A DNA stretch of 13,960 nucleotides, from the NCBI GenBank assembly GCA_030603505.1, contig JAUVXQ010000023.1:1-13960 (forward strand), written 5' to 3'. This DNA comes from Candidatus Heimdallarchaeota archaeon (GTDB lineage Archaea; Asgardarchaeota; Heimdallarchaeia; Heimdallarchaeales; Heimdallarchaeaceae). The notes below the pieces were generated by a model. That model was not told where the DNA came from and searched no databases. It worked only from the letters and a program-made list of their open reading frames with translations. Positions within the stretch are counted from its first letter, which is position 1. Every line of letters begins with the position of its first letter. Positions 7,068-13,960 of the stretch are shown here, in pieces. The translations under genes were made by a program, and so were the position numbers.

Positions 7068-9830
7068 TCATAAAGTTTCTTCAATTATTCTTTTTGCTTC
7101 CTTTAGAATATCTTTTGCTTTCTCTACTTTAGGTCCCCCACCGATAGCAATATCGCCGTTTCCTCCACCTGATCCTCCCACTATTGCAGAGAGTTTTTTC
7201 ACTATATCTGATAAACTAATTTTCAATCCTTTACTTTTTGCACCGACAATTATCACTTTCTTCTCGTCATGAGTTACTAAAATACTCAATCCTTTTGGAA
7301 TAGTTTTAACTGCTTCTGTTGCTTGGAAGATAAGTTCTTTTTGTCCACCTGAGGTGTTTCTTAGAATTACGTCTACATTTTTAATTTTCTCAACGTCTAC
7401 TTTATTTGTTGAAAACTGCAATTCTGCTATGTGTTTATTAAGTGATTCAATAGTTTTCTTTTGTTGTTTCCACTCTTCAAAGAATCTTTTAACTGTTTGA
7501 GGAAGTTTTTTTGGTTCAACACTTAATATTAGTGAGCTGTTTTTCAGTAGTTTCTCTTGTTGTTGAACGTACTTTATTGCAGATTCTCCTGCTAAAATTT
7601 CCAACCGCACAATACCATCTTGGATTCTTTCGCTACTTGTTAATTTTATCAGTCCAATGTCACCGGTATTATCCAGATGAGTTCCACCACAAGCTTCGAT
7701 ATCCCAATCTTTGATTATTACAAGGTGTAATGATTTCCCTGGAACAACTCCACCTTGATATATTGAAAATCCGTAGGTTTGTTCAGCCTTATCTCTATCT
7801 AACTCTTCTTTTACGATACTTCTATTCTCCAGAATTATTTGGTTTGCTAGATGCTCTATTTTCTGGAGATCATCAAAAGAGATAGATTTGTAATGAGTTA
7901 TATCTAATCTAGCTTTTTCTTCAGTTTTATCTGCACCTGCTTGCCAAATATGTGAGCCCAATACAGCTCTTGCAGCATTATTAATTACATGAACTGCAGT
8001 ATGGTTACGCATTATTGCCATACGTCTGCTCGCATCAATTTTTCCTTGAATTATTGTATTTTCTTTAAGATTGCATTCCTCTTTTAATTCATGGATGATA
8101 GAAGCTCCTTTCTTGAAAACAGCAATAACTTCATACTCTTTTCCATTAACACAAATTAGACCTGTATCGTGGATTTGTCCTCCACCAGTAGGATAAAATA
8201 GAGTTTTATTGAGAATAAGATACTTTCCCTTTACAACATGAACTATTTTAGCTTCAAATTCAGAAGCATACACATCTTCATAGTACAAGGGTTCAGTTAT
8301 ATAATCAATGTCTCCTTCAAGATCTTTATCAACAACTTTCTTAGCTTTGTGGGATGCTTTTTCAGATTCTTGAAACTCATGTATACGTATATAGAAGTCT
8401 TCTGGTACGTGAATATTAACATCATATTCCCTTGCTATTTCTTTTACCATTAATGGGTTTATACCTCTTGTTTGGTATAATTCTGCAAGCGTATCAAAAC
8501 TAAATTGTTCTTTCTTGTTCAGTAATTGGTTTACCAATCTTCGTCCTGATTTTTTAGTATCTTCATATCTTTTTGCTTCTAAATCTACTATTTTTAATAT
8601 CTCATCCAAATGTTCCCCTACTCTAGGATATGATACAGAGAGAAGCTTTGTTTGAAGTTCAAATATTTTAGGTATTGAAAATTCTAGCTTAAAAAGTTCT
8701 TTTAAAGCTAGAATCCTTCGTAATAATACTCTTAAATTGTATCCTCCTCCCACATTGGAAGGGATAGCTCCATCGGCAATTGTAAGGGATAATGTACGCG
8801 CATGATCACCTATAGCATACATTGCTTCTTGTGGACCTAACTTATTAACCATTTCTTCATAGCTCATTCCTAGCTTCCTTGCCATGCCTATTCTAGCTTG
8901 TTTCAGATTTTTAACTTCCTCAACTGCTAATAATCCAGCAAGTTTACTGTACTCGATTAATAGTTCATGGTCTGCTTTGTAACCACTTTCTTTTTGTAGA
9001 TATGTTATAACCTCAGGAAATATTGCTTCATAAATTGTAGGCGTACCTTGAGTAAACCATGAAACACGATCTAGACCCCAACCAACATCAATTACTTGCA
9101 TATCGAGTTTTTTTACAATGCTATTTTCAAATCCATATGCGATGAATACATTATTTACTAATTCAGTACCATAAGCCATTGCTTCGAGATTAGGTCCAAA
9201 GTTACCTCCTCCAGTCCATATACCCTCAGAATACGTAATTTCTTCTGGTTTGAGTCCTAATTCTTCAGTAAGATATAAGAAATTTAAATCAATGCACTTA
9301 TCCTTCCAATATCCACCTGTTAGGCGTGCTGAATTGAATGAGTGCTGTCCAAACATTACAAAACTTGTTAGATGTCTTGCTGTTTTTCCGATGTTATCGA
9401 TATCAGAAAATTCCCCACCTGTTCTGATACAATATTGTGGTATTACTAATGGATTTGCGGGTGGATCAATAACACCTTCCAAAACCCAAGGTTGAAATGC
9501 AGCTATAGAGGCTATGGTAAAATCCATGTCTGCTCGCCAACGGGAAACAACAGGATAATCTTTAACTAGTGAATGCCCATGTTTAACGAAGAAATCTGTA
9601 AGACTCTTAATAGTTTGATCAAAAGAGAGGTTTTTACCCTTCTTATCTAGAAATTTATACCCACCAGAACATATTGTATCTCCACAGGTTTCTTGATCAG
9701 CATTTAATGTCCAAAAGTGATGATTACATTTAGGACACTGCTTTCTAATGAAGCCTTTTTCTTTGAATAGTTCAACTTCATAATTTTCTCGTTGAAAGCG
9801 CTTCTTCAGTTCTTCTTTCGTTAGCGACAT
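7068..9830 (-). CDS. alaS: Alanyl-tRNA synthetase, archaeal type
   Basis: This enzyme charges tRNA-Ala and edits mischarged Ser and Gly. The product is about 920 residues and appears complete. The N-terminal archaeal zinc extension has Cys32, Cys35, Cys49 and Cys54. The class II catalytic core follows, including CIRTGGEFSDIDNIGKTARH and the GGNFGPNLEAM segment. The editing domain carries HTAVH (about residues 609-613) and CGGTH (about 714-718), together the usual zinc-binding set. A coiled stretch leads to a C-terminal DHHA1-type domain with the glycine-rich SGGGNGDIAIGGG near the end. The ATG at 9830 is chosen because a TATA box lies about 33 nt upstream. The frame runs open to 9917, but that longer start would overlap the end of the upstream MoaD-like gene and add a non-conserved hydrophobic stretch before MSLTKEELKKRF. 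Confidence 0.95.
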   Translation of the reverse strand: MSLTKEELKKRFQRENYEVELFKEKGFIRKQCPKCNHHFWTLNADQETCGDTICSGGYKFLDKKGKNLSFDQTIKSLTDFFVKHGHSLVKDYPVVSRWRADMDFTIASIAAFQPWVLEGVIDPPANPLVIPQYCIRTGGEFSDIDNIGKTARHLTSFVMFGQHSFNSARLTGGYWKDKCIDLNFLYLTEELGLKPEEITYSEGIWTGGGNFGPNLEAMAYGTELVNNVFIAYGFENSIVKKLDMQVIDVGWGLDRVSWFTQGTPTIYEAIFPEVITYLQKESGYKADHELLIEYSKLAGLLAVEEVKNLKQARIGMARKLGMSYEEMVNKLGPQEAMYAIGDHARTLSLTIADGAIPSNVGGGYNLRVLLRRILALKELFKLEFSIPKIFELQTKLLSVSYPRVGEHLDEILKIVDLEAKRYEDTKKSGRRLVNQLLNKKEQFSFDTLAELYQTRGINPLMVKEIAREYDVNIHVPEDFYIRIHEFQESEKASHKAKKVVDKDLEGDIDYITEPLYYEDVYASEFEAKIVHVVKGKYLILNKTLFYPTGGGQIHDTGLICVNGKEYEVIAVFKKGASIIHELKEECNLKENTIIQGKIDASRRMAIMRNHTAVHVINNAARAVLGSHIWQAGADKTEEKARLDITHYKSISFDDLQKIEHLANQIILENRSIVKEELDRDKAEQTYGFSIYQGGVVPGKSLHLVIIKDWDIEACGGTHLDNTGDIGLIKLTSSERIQDGIVRLEILAGESAIKYVQQQEKLLKNSSLILSVEPKKLPQTVKRFFEEWKQQKKTIESLNKHIAELQFSTNKVDVEKIKNVDVILRNTSGGQKELIFQATEAVKTIPKGLSILVTHDEKKVIIVGAKSKGLKISLSDIVKKLSAIVGGSGGGNGDIAIGGGPKVEKAKDILKEAKRIIEETL

Positions 9831-9860
9831 TGTATCTCTGAAAGCAAAAATTGAACAAAA

Positions 9861-9869
9861 TATAAAAAA
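9861..9869 (-). promoter_or_regulatory. TATA box of alaS
   Basis: On the minus strand this reads TTTTTTATA, continuing into TTTTG. It is about 33 nt before the ATG at 9830, which implies a leader of only a few bases. It lies in the 67-nt gap after the MoaD-like gene, so alaS probably has its own promoter. Confidence 0.6.
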
Positions 9870-9897
9870 GTTGTTTAACTTGTTATCTTTCAAGGTT

Positions 9898-10107
9898 TTA
9901 CAGAATACCACCAGCAACCGCTGGTAGGATTAATATTTTATCCTCTGGTTTTATTATAGTTTCCAAAGAAGGAGCTATTGATCCATTAATTACAACAATC
10001 AAACCTTTTTCAGGTAAATCATTTTTAGCTAATAATTCTGCCACTGTAATTTCTTGTTCTGGAAAAATAGTTAGAATGACTCCTTTCTGTGAATAACTTT
10101 TTTCCAT
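9898..10107 (-). CDS. MoaD/ThiS-like ubiquitin-fold protein with residues after the Gly-Gly
   Basis: This is a 69-residue beta-grasp protein. The family carries sulfur as a C-terminal thiocarboxylate (molybdopterin, thiamine or tRNA thiolation) or acts as an archaeal protein modifier (SAMP/Urm1-like). Seen here are a strand GVILTIF, a helix TVAELLAKNDL, the typical GLIVVINGSIAP segment and the ending KILILPAVAGG, close to the PxVAGG end of MoaD and ThiS. Unusually, Ile68 and Leu69 follow Gly66-Gly67, so the carboxyl end that must be activated is not exposed in the primary product. Either a protease trims the tail, as with ubiquitin precursors, or the protein is not conjugated. No E1, JAMM protease or molybdenum-cofactor gene is adjacent. 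The start is the ATG at 10107 with a TATA-like box 27 nt upstream. Which pathway it serves cannot be told from here. Confidence 0.8.
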   Translation of the reverse strand: MEKSYSQKGVILTIFPEQEITVAELLAKNDLPEKGLIVVINGSIAPSLETIIKPEDKILILPAVAGGIL

Positions 10108-10121
10108 ATGAATAGATAGTT

Positions 10122-10128
10122 AAAAAAA
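10122..10128 (-). terminator. T7 tract, possible terminator of dinB-priL-priS
   Basis: Seven T residues on the minus strand, about 80 nt after the priS stop, could end the polymerase-primase transcript. It lies between the TATA-like box and start of the MoaD-like gene, so it may be only part of that promoter. The 10108-10208 gap shows nothing else. Confidence 0.25.
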
Positions 10129-10130
10129 TT

Positions 10131-10137
10131 GATAAAG
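10131..10137 (-). promoter_or_regulatory. Weak TATA-like box of the MoaD-like gene
   Basis: On the minus strand this reads CTTTATC, about 27 nt before the ATG at 10107, which fits a leaderless transcript. The match to a TATA box is poorer than for the other promoters here. Confidence 0.35.
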
Positions 10138-10208
10138 GTTTTGATGATTCTACTATTTATTCTTCAGTTTTTGGAAGACACACAGCCAGAGCTAGTTCTA
10201 AGCACCAT

Positions 10209-11186
10209 TTATTTTAATGCATCCCACACATTTGGAGCTGAATCTGGGTAAAATGACTTAATATCCATAATTACGACCGCAAGTTGTCCTGTGTTTCCAT
10301 GAATGGAATACGGCATCCGGCTGACTCTTCGAGTATCCATTGTAACTTTACGATCTATTCGAGGATACCTTTTTAGGATAATTTCGTGTGACAATTTATT
10401 TCTAACTGTTTGATTGCTTGGGATAATTAAATTATATGTCTGAGCATCGAACTCAGAGCTTGTTTTCACTCTTTGAATTATATCTTTTGCCTTTTTCTTA
10501 GCTATACCTATTTCAACTAGACTTTCTTCTGAAGAATGAAGCAAATAGGATTTCGCAATTATAGAATAAATACGATTCCTCAGTGGTTTTGCTTCGTTGG
10601 GAATTTCCTCGATTGTTTGAGTTCTTTTTTGGTCATGAACCATCGTTAAATAGTTTAAAATAGCAACTCTTTGAGCTTGATCAAAGCTATTTGTGATTTT
10701 ATCCTTAATCCAACCATGCACCCCTCTTCTTCCTGAAAATAACCAAGTTATATCTGTAAATCCAAAATCTTGTCTCATTGTTTCATCTATGAATAGCACT
10801 GTATCCTGAACAAGAGACCAACATTCAGTACAATATGCGTAACCTTGACAACCACACGTTCTAACAAGATCAAAATCGTTTATGTCAATATCATAAATGA
10901 ATTCCCGGAATTTCCATTTTATCTTCTGTATTGGAGAATACCTTGAAGGCGATTGCTCATAAACAGCACCTACATAGGCGTGTTTTACAGACCTTGTAGC
11001 CATAAATTCCCTTAATGCTTTAGTGTTTTCAAAAGAAATATTTCTTATGAATCTATCTTCTCCAACTACAAAACCGAATTCTCTATTTTTAAAATCAGAT
11101 AATCCTATAAACGCCATGAATTTATCCAATGGGAATTTTGTTCTATAGAACTCCGAAATTATTTCTGGTGTTAATTCTTCATTCAT
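10209..11186 (-). CDS. priS: DNA primase small (catalytic) subunit PriS
   Basis: PriS makes the primers for replication together with PriL. The product is 325 residues, normal for the family. Catalytic aspartates appear as Asp99 and Asp101 in FIYDIDINDFD, and a third as Asp284 in DTRRVSRMPYSIHGNTG. Between them is the conserved SGRRGVHGW (residues 151-159), which contacts the nucleotide phosphates. A zinc-binding cluster of four cysteines (111, 113, 119, 122) follows the first motif. The ATG at 11186 is preferred to a GTG at 11195: GGTGA sits exactly five bases before it, and the GTG overlaps that site. The start overlaps the end of priL by 8 nt, so the subunits are probably made by coupled translation, fitting their 1:1 complex. 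All catalytic motifs are intact. Confidence 0.95.
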   Translation of the reverse strand: MNEELTPEIISEFYRTKFPLDKFMAFIGLSDFKNREFGFVVGEDRFIRNISFENTKALREFMATRSVKHAYVGAVYEQSPSRYSPIQKIKWKFREFIYDIDINDFDLVRTCGCQGYAYCTECWSLVQDTVLFIDETMRQDFGFTDITWLFSGRRGVHGWIKDKITNSFDQAQRVAILNYLTMVHDQKRTQTIEEIPNEAKPLRNRIYSIIAKSYLLHSSEESLVEIGIAKKKAKDIIQRVKTSSEFDAQTYNLIIPSNQTVRNKLSHEIILKRYPRIDRKVTMDTRRVSRMPYSIHGNTGQLAVVIMDIKSFYPDSAPNVWDALK

Positions 11187-12516
11187 TTTTTTCACCAGAT
11201 TGCTTTTCTTTATCTTTTGTCACATGAAACCGTTTATACGCTTGAGTGCTGTACTGAACCATATGGTTAATTCTTCCACTTCTTATAGTCCAACCAGTAT
11301 GAAGCTTAAAATATCTTGCACATGCGGATTGAAAACGATTATTCACAATTATCTTAGAAATATCATCAATTGAAGAATCTATCATTTCTTCCTTTTTGTC
11401 TTTGAATCTGATCTTAATATCTTCTGAAATATCCTCTAGTTTTTTATGAGCAAAATAGCAATAATAACCATCTATACATGTCTTACATTTAGGAGATCTA
11501 TAGTCCACACCTCCTCCTGTTTGACCGTATATATGCCTTATTTGGTATCCAATGCGATTTACAAAATCATCAAAGGTTATACCAACATTATCTACTGATG
11601 TTTGATACCAAAATTTCAGCTGTTCATCTATTGGCATACCAACTTCTTTAAGAAATGTCCCTAATTGCCAATTTTCGATATGGGCTAAGTGCCCCTTATC
11701 ACGAAGAATTGTTACAAGGTCTAGAATGCAAGGAGGATAACAGTCAACTTGGGTGTAAACTTCTTTACTTCCAGCAAAACCGAAATCAGACAAGGAACCT
11801 CCCATGCGTTTGGATTTCGCTAATTCGGTAATTTTTTGAGTTACAGGTTTAATTGTATCTGCTAAATTAGGATCTTCATCCACAAAAACAGCTGATTTTT
11901 TGATTACTTCAGAAATCTGCTTTTCAAATTCTCTTTTGACAGTTAACCTTATTTCAGATATCCTAACAACAGCCCATCCTTTGTAAAGAAGAGCCTTCTT
12001 TGCAGATATAACAGAGGGTATTTTATTGAATCGTATGGCTATTCTTTTGTACAAATCTCTTCTTGTTGCATCAGAGTATTTTCTTACTCTTCTACTTGGT
12101 ACATCTGCAAGATTAAACTGTCTATAGAGATTAATTTGATAGAATTCGTTAAGCTCTTGTATTGTTTTTACATTTTCTTCTCCATAGAGGTCTTTCAGAA
12201 CATTTATTTTCTCATCGAAATTTATGCTCGACATAAAACGAAATTCGAATAAATCACCCTCTACTTCTACAAGCCATCCTGAAATACGTTGATTTGTCGA
12301 AGCGGAAAGGCGAAGTAGAAAATGACCACCAATCTCTTGTACTTTAACTATATCCCACTCCTCATCAGAAATCCAAGTGGGACGGTTGATTATCCAAGGA
12401 TCACCCTTTATAAAACGATCAATTCTTTTATCTGCATACTCTATCCAATTTTTAACATCTACAGTAATCTCACCGGGTTCTTTGAGAACATACCAGTCAG
12501 GGAGCTCGATAGACAT
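11179..12516 (-). CDS. priL: DNA primase large subunit PriL
   Basis: PriL is the iron-sulfur subunit that helps PriS start and measure primers. The product is 445 residues. The N-terminal ~230 residues are mixed helix and strand, with the basic PSRRVRKYSDATRRDLYKR around 140-158. The C-terminal domain carries the conserved YPPCILDLV, the HIENWQLGTFLKEVGM segment and GYQIRHIYGQTGGG. Likely 4Fe-4S ligands are Cys263, Cys344 or Cys347, Cys353 and Cys399 (in FQSACARYF). Their spacing resembles that of the eukaryotic large subunit as I recall it. Two extra cysteines (259 and one of 344/347) leave the exact set open. The ATG at 12516 has AAGGA eight bases upstream and lies 39 nt after the dinB stop with no TATA box suitably placed, so it is probably transcribed with dinB. 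Its 3' end overlaps priS. Confidence 0.92.
   Translation of the reverse strand: MSIELPDWYVLKEPGEITVDVKNWIEYADKRIDRFIKGDPWIINRPTWISDEEWDIVKVQEIGGHFLLRLSASTNQRISGWLVEVEGDLFEFRFMSSINFDEKINVLKDLYGEENVKTIQELNEFYQINLYRQFNLADVPSRRVRKYSDATRRDLYKRIAIRFNKIPSVISAKKALLYKGWAVVRISEIRLTVKREFEKQISEVIKKSAVFVDEDPNLADTIKPVTQKITELAKSKRMGGSLSDFGFAGSKEVYTQVDCYPPCILDLVTILRDKGHLAHIENWQLGTFLKEVGMPIDEQLKFWYQTSVDNVGITFDDFVNRIGYQIRHIYGQTGGGVDYRSPKCKTCIDGYYCYFAHKKLEDISEDIKIRFKDKKEEMIDSSIDDISKIIVNNRFQSACARYFKLHTGWTIRSGRINHMVQYSTQAYKRFHVTKDKEKQSGEKNE
11192..11196 (-). promoter_or_regulatory. Shine-Dalgarno site that decides the priS start
   Basis: GGTGA on the minus strand lies inside the last codons of priL, five bases before the priS ATG. 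It favours the ATG at 11186 over the GTG at 11195. Confidence 0.65.
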
Positions 12517-12524
12517 ATTATTGT

Positions 12525-12529
12525 TCCTT
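12525..12529 (-). promoter_or_regulatory. Shine-Dalgarno site of priL
   Basis: AAGGA on the minus strand is eight bases before the ATG at 12516, in the short gap after dinB. It supports translation of priL from a shared transcript. Confidence 0.45.
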
Positions 12530-12555
12530 ATTTTTAATCATATCAACACTCAAGA

Positions 12556-13695
12556 CTACTTATTAAAAAATTTCTCTAAAGTTCTTTGTTCACAGGTAAT
12601 TTTTCTAATATTAGAGATTTTCACTCCTATTAGCCTAATCTCACTTGGTTTCACATCCTTATATTCTAGAAGTAGTTTTTTGATTGCATCTCTAACATTC
12701 ATTTCATCATTGCAATAACATGGAATTGTATGACTTCGAGTATCTGTTTTGAAATTTCTAAACCTAATTTTTAATGTAATAGTACGATATTGCATATTCT
12801 TTTTTTGAGCTGAAGAAACAATTGTTTTAATAGAATCATTTAGATAATACCAAACATCGTTCCACTTTGTTAATGGGTTGAAAAATGTTCTTTCATCACT
12901 AATTGATTTACGATCTCTTTTAGAGAATTTATCATCACTCATTTCTTCTGTATTATAACCATTAACTAATTTCCAAAGCCTTAACCCACTTTTTCCCCAA
13001 TTATGAACAACTTTAGACAAAGATAAACTCTTCAAATCTCCACAAGTGTAAACACCTTCTTTATTAAAAGAACTCTCTGATTTTTTCCCTACTCCAGGGA
13101 TAATAGATATCTTTAGAGGGGCTAAAAAATCCACAATTTCAAAAGGTTTCACAATCTTCAATCCATCCGGTTTATCCACTCCAGAAGCTATTTTAGCTAA
13201 TATTTTGTTAGGTGCTAGACCTATTGAGCAGGTTATTTTTTCTGAAGCATAAATATCATCTTTAAGTTCGTATGCTAATTTTTCAGCTTCTTCATAGTCA
13301 GATACTATATCAAAAATATCTAAATATGCTTCATCTACACCGGAAACCTTTATTTTTGGAGAATAATAACCAATTATCTTCATAATATTTTTTGAAACCT
13401 TACTATAAAGTCCATGTGTGGATTTAATAATTCTAACTTCTGGACAAAGCTTTACAGCTTGTGATATGGGCATACCTGAATGAATTCCAAATTTTCTAGC
13501 TTCATAAGAACAAGTTGAAACTACACCTCTCTTTGTTATTGGATCTCCACCTATTATTATTGGTAATCCCTTTAACTTAGGTTGTTCTCTTATTTCGACT
13601 GAAGCAAAAAACGCATCTAAATCCATATAAAGAACTATAGAATTAAAATTGAGCTCTTTCTCAGTAACAATAGGAATGGGATTCTCCAATATCAT
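12556..13695 (-). CDS. dinB: Y-family DNA polymerase (DinB/Dpo4, Pol IV) with C-terminal PCNA-binding motif
   Basis: This polymerase copies past damaged template bases. The product is 379 residues. Palm and finger motifs are all present: MDLDAFFASVE with the metal ligand Asp25, YEARKFGIHSGM, SGVDEAYLD with Asp121 and Glu122, and SIGLAPNKILAKIAS. The thumb has IPGVGKK, and the little-finger domain occupies about residues 250-365. The steric-gate position is Phe30 (Tyr12 in Sulfolobus Dpo4, Phe in E. coli DinB). The C-terminus carries QRTLEKFF (370-377), a good PIP box for the sliding clamp. The first ~18 residues extend beyond the usual start. The ATG at 13695 is supported by a TATA box about 29 nt upstream, giving a nearly leaderless mRNA. 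It is the first gene of the probable dinB-priL-priS transcript. Confidence 0.95.
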   Translation of the reverse strand: MILENPIPIVTEKELNFNSIVLYMDLDAFFASVEIREQPKLKGLPIIIGGDPITKRGVVSTCSYEARKFGIHSGMPISQAVKLCPEVRIIKSTHGLYSKVSKNIMKIIGYYSPKIKVSGVDEAYLDIFDIVSDYEEAEKLAYELKDDIYASEKITCSIGLAPNKILAKIASGVDKPDGLKIVKPFEIVDFLAPLKISIIPGVGKKSESSFNKEGVYTCGDLKSLSLSKVVHNWGKSGLRLWKLVNGYNTEEMSDDKFSKRDRKSISDERTFFNPLTKWNDVWYYLNDSIKTIVSSAQKKNMQYRTITLKIRFRNFKTDTRSHTIPCYCNDEMNVRDAIKKLLLEYKDVKPSEIRLIGVKISNIRKITCEQRTLEKFFNK

Positions 13696-13718
13696 AGCTA
13701 TAAATTAAGATTGATTTT

Positions 13719-13728
13719 AATATAAAAA
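13719..13728 (-). promoter_or_regulatory. TATA box of the dinB-priL-priS cluster
   Basis: On the minus strand this reads TTTTTATATT, about 29 nt before the dinB ATG. Transcription should begin a few bases before the start codon. Confidence 0.6.
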
Positions 13729-13731
13729 GGT

Positions 13732-13737
13732 AAAAAA
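13732..13737 (-). terminator. T6 tract after the right-edge membrane-protein gene
   Basis: Six T residues on the minus strand lie about 25 nt past the stop at 13762-13764, followed by the T5 that is part of the dinB TATA box. It is a plausible archaeal oligo-T terminator separating the two transcripts. Confidence 0.3.
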
Positions 13738-13761
13738 TTAGAAGGAATTATTGAAGGATGT

Positions 13762-13960
13762 TTATTTCCTTCTTTTCCTTATTATTATACTTGCTAAGCC
13801 AGATACCATAATAGCTGATATTATAATTATGGGGCTACTAAATCTTACAAATTCATTTATTGATTCAACTGATACTACACCGGGAGAGGGTGCCAATAAG
13901 TGAAAATCTTCATTACAGTTGTTAGTATCAGTTTGAGCTGGATCCCTCTGAAGAGTGGTA
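13762..13960 (-). CDS. C-terminal end of a membrane-anchored surface protein, cut by the window edge
   Basis: On the minus strand the frame is open from 13959 to a TAA at 13764-13762, giving 65 residues with no start codon at its head. The gene therefore begins right of the window. The visible part has a polar stretch with two prolines (LLAPSPGVVSVES), then one hydrophobic helix (SSPIIIISAIMVSGLASIII) and a basic end, RKRRK. That is a typical C-terminal anchor of an exported type I protein, with the bulk outside and the basic tail in the cytoplasm. It resembles the anchor of the PKD protein at 1540-3399 in plan, not clearly in sequence. The extracellular part is not visible, so the function is unknown. 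Confidence 0.7.
   Translation of the reverse strand, partial: TTLQRDPAQTDTNNCNEDFHLLAPSPGVVSVESINEFVRFSSPIIIISAIMVSGLASIIIRKRRK

Noticed and set aside
8238..8453. Plus-strand frame rich in Phe and Ile, looking membrane-like
   Set aside because: It is antisense to the well-conserved alaS; A-rich Lys and Glu codons read backwards give Phe and Ser-rich pseudo-hydrophobic peptides.
9831..9917. Longer alaS start beginning at 9917
   Set aside because: It would overlap the MoaD-like gene, include the alaS TATA box inside the coding region, and add non-conserved residues before the normal archaeal N-terminus.
10139..10208. Possible C/D-box guide RNA (TGATGAT near 10141)
   Set aside because: No matching D box (CTGA) occurs at a suitable distance on the same strand.
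12377..12718. Plus-strand 113-codon frame across the dinB-priL junction
   Set aside because: It is antisense to the conserved C-terminus of DinB and N-terminus of PriL, with no recognisable domain.
1..13960. CRISPR arrays, transposases, integrase sites, tRNA or rRNA genes
   Set aside because: I saw no spaced direct repeats, terminal inverted repeats, transposase motifs or tRNA cloverleaf-like sequence; gaps between genes are short and AT-rich.

Overview
This is an AT-rich window from an archaeal chromosome. The evidence is a TFIIB-type initiation factor (TFB), a heterodimeric archaeal/eukaryotic-type primase (PriS and PriL), an archaeal-type alanyl-tRNA synthetase with an N-terminal zinc extension, a SepF-like cell-division protein and a pyruvoyl-dependent arginine decarboxylase. 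TATA boxes lie about 25-33 nt upstream of several starts. Low GC, surface proteins ending in one helix plus a KKRR-type tail, and a possible roadblock-like domain would suit an Asgard lineage (for example Heimdallarchaeia-like), but this lineage call is a weak inference. I see no mobile element, CRISPR array, rRNA or tRNA.

Layout. On the + strand, positions 1-3399 hold the 3' end of an unrecognised gene (<1-824), a pyruvoyl-dependent arginine decarboxylase (892-1461) and a secreted, sequon-rich protein with two PKD domains and a C-terminal membrane anchor (1540-3399). A convergent 62-nt gap leads to a minus-strand GH57-like protein (3462-5369) whose expected catalytic residues look lost. A divergent promoter region (5370-5603) separates it from tfb (5604-6557), which is followed by a sepF-like gene (6698-7045). 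From 7068 to the right edge all genes are on the minus strand. In transcription order they are the C-terminal end of a membrane-anchored surface protein (13762 to beyond 13960), a dinB-priL-priS cluster (13695 down to 10209), a MoaD/ThiS-like beta-grasp protein (10107-9898) and alaS (9830-7068).

How the genes fit together. The clearest unit is dinB-priL-priS: a Y-family translesion polymerase with a C-terminal PCNA-interaction motif sits upstream of both primase subunits, and priL and priS overlap by 8 nt. Most of the rest is housekeeping: transcription initiation, translation, cell division, agmatine/polyamine synthesis and perhaps sulfur transfer. Genes that begin a transcription unit (pdaD, the GH57-like gene, the MoaD-like gene, alaS, dinB) have a TATA-like box at a distance predicting a leaderless or near-leaderless mRNA. 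The inner cluster genes priL and priS, and sepF, instead have short Shine-Dalgarno sequences.

The items most worth a second look are the degenerate GH57 active site, the two residues after the Gly-Gly of the ubiquitin-like protein, the linkage of a translesion polymerase to primase, and a membrane-anchor reading frame cut by the right edge. I found no clearly new multi-gene system.
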